Of a stretch of DNA of 64,000 nucleotides, positions 63,038-64,000 are shown in pieces. The position numbers and the translations under genes are program-made. The stretch is taken from the NCBI RefSeq assembly GCF_014644455.1, contig NZ_BMKS01000001.1:124001-188000 (forward strand). The letters run 5' to 3'. The notes below the pieces were generated by a model that saw only the letters and a program-made list of their open reading frames with translations, was not told where the DNA came from and ran no database searches. The stretch comes from Caldovatus sediminis. GTDB taxonomy: Bacteria > Pseudomonadota > Alphaproteobacteria > Acetobacterales > Acetobacteraceae. The stretch's first letter is position 1, and each line of letters opens with the position of its first letter.

Positions 63038-64000
<963 letters not shown>

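Overview
This window is very GC-rich and dense with genes, and reads as chromosomal DNA of an alphaproteobacterium, most likely an acetic-acid-bacteria relative of the Roseomonas/Acetobacteraceae type. That placement is inference. It rests on the mix of genes (ChvG/ChvI with pckA, DUF1127, a K+-independent H+-pyrophosphatase, metX/metW, DUF3775, DUF1194, CobW with a WD40 protein), on frequent GTG/TTG starts, and on many ATGA or TGATG stop/start overlaps. No prophage, insertion sequence, CRISPR array or rRNA is visible. One tRNA gene (anticodon CAT) is present.

Layout. 1-6 kb: end of ligA, a pepP-deacetylase pair, a DUF1127 protein and a flavin monooxygenase. 5.5-11.5 kb: uvrD-prmA (translationally coupled), a divergent bile-acid-symporter-like protein, a PhyH dioxygenase and metF. 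12-16.3 kb: an MlaC-like lipid-binding protein, a frameshifted RTX remnant, then soluble (ppa) and membrane (hppA) pyrophosphatases. 16.3-22.7 kb, minus strand: yqeY, two tandem DUF3592 genes, dnaG, rpoD and a GNAT gene, which is the macromolecular-synthesis cluster. 22.7-31 kb, plus strand: carA (with an N-terminal helix-turn-helix extension), an SDR, a LysE exporter, carB, greA, ilvA-like and the tRNA. 31-41 kb: ettA, GNAT, a GH16 enzyme with an RTX-like head, a phasin-like/CBS fusion behind a general-stress-type promoter, xthA, an FAH hydrolase, a candidate small RNA, a class-I amidotransferase and a CelD-type acetyltransferase. 41-47 kb: DUF2237, pckA and a HugZ-like gene, divergent from chvI-chvG. 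47-52.4 kb: a stress-type small protein, a gentisate-dioxygenase-like bicupin, DUF1194, a second RTX remnant, a lipoprotein, DUF3775, and an aldo/keto reductase with a secreted partner. 52.4-57 kb: WD40, CobW GTPase and a degenerate receiver protein in one operon, then an omega-amino-acid transaminase and a small membrane protein. 57-64 kb: PhoR-like kinase, LpoA-like lipoprotein, rsmI, metW, a lipoprotein and the 3' part of metX.

The most interesting parts are regulatory. carA starts with an in-frame helix-turn-helix domain, and directly upstream lie two near-identical inverted repeats spaced 40 bp apart, the second inside the apparent core promoter. At 38.4-38.55 kb a good promoter, with a perfect DnaA box in its spacer and an 8-bp-arm inverted repeat at its -35, leads into a strong U-tract terminator about 120 nt later, which suggests an undescribed small RNA. 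Two EcfG-like promoters with the same 16-nt spacing precede the phasin-CBS fusion and a small stress-type protein. Two decayed RTX genes and one GH16 protein with an RTX-like head hint at loss of type I secreted proteins. All functions are inferred by eye from sequence; no database search was run.
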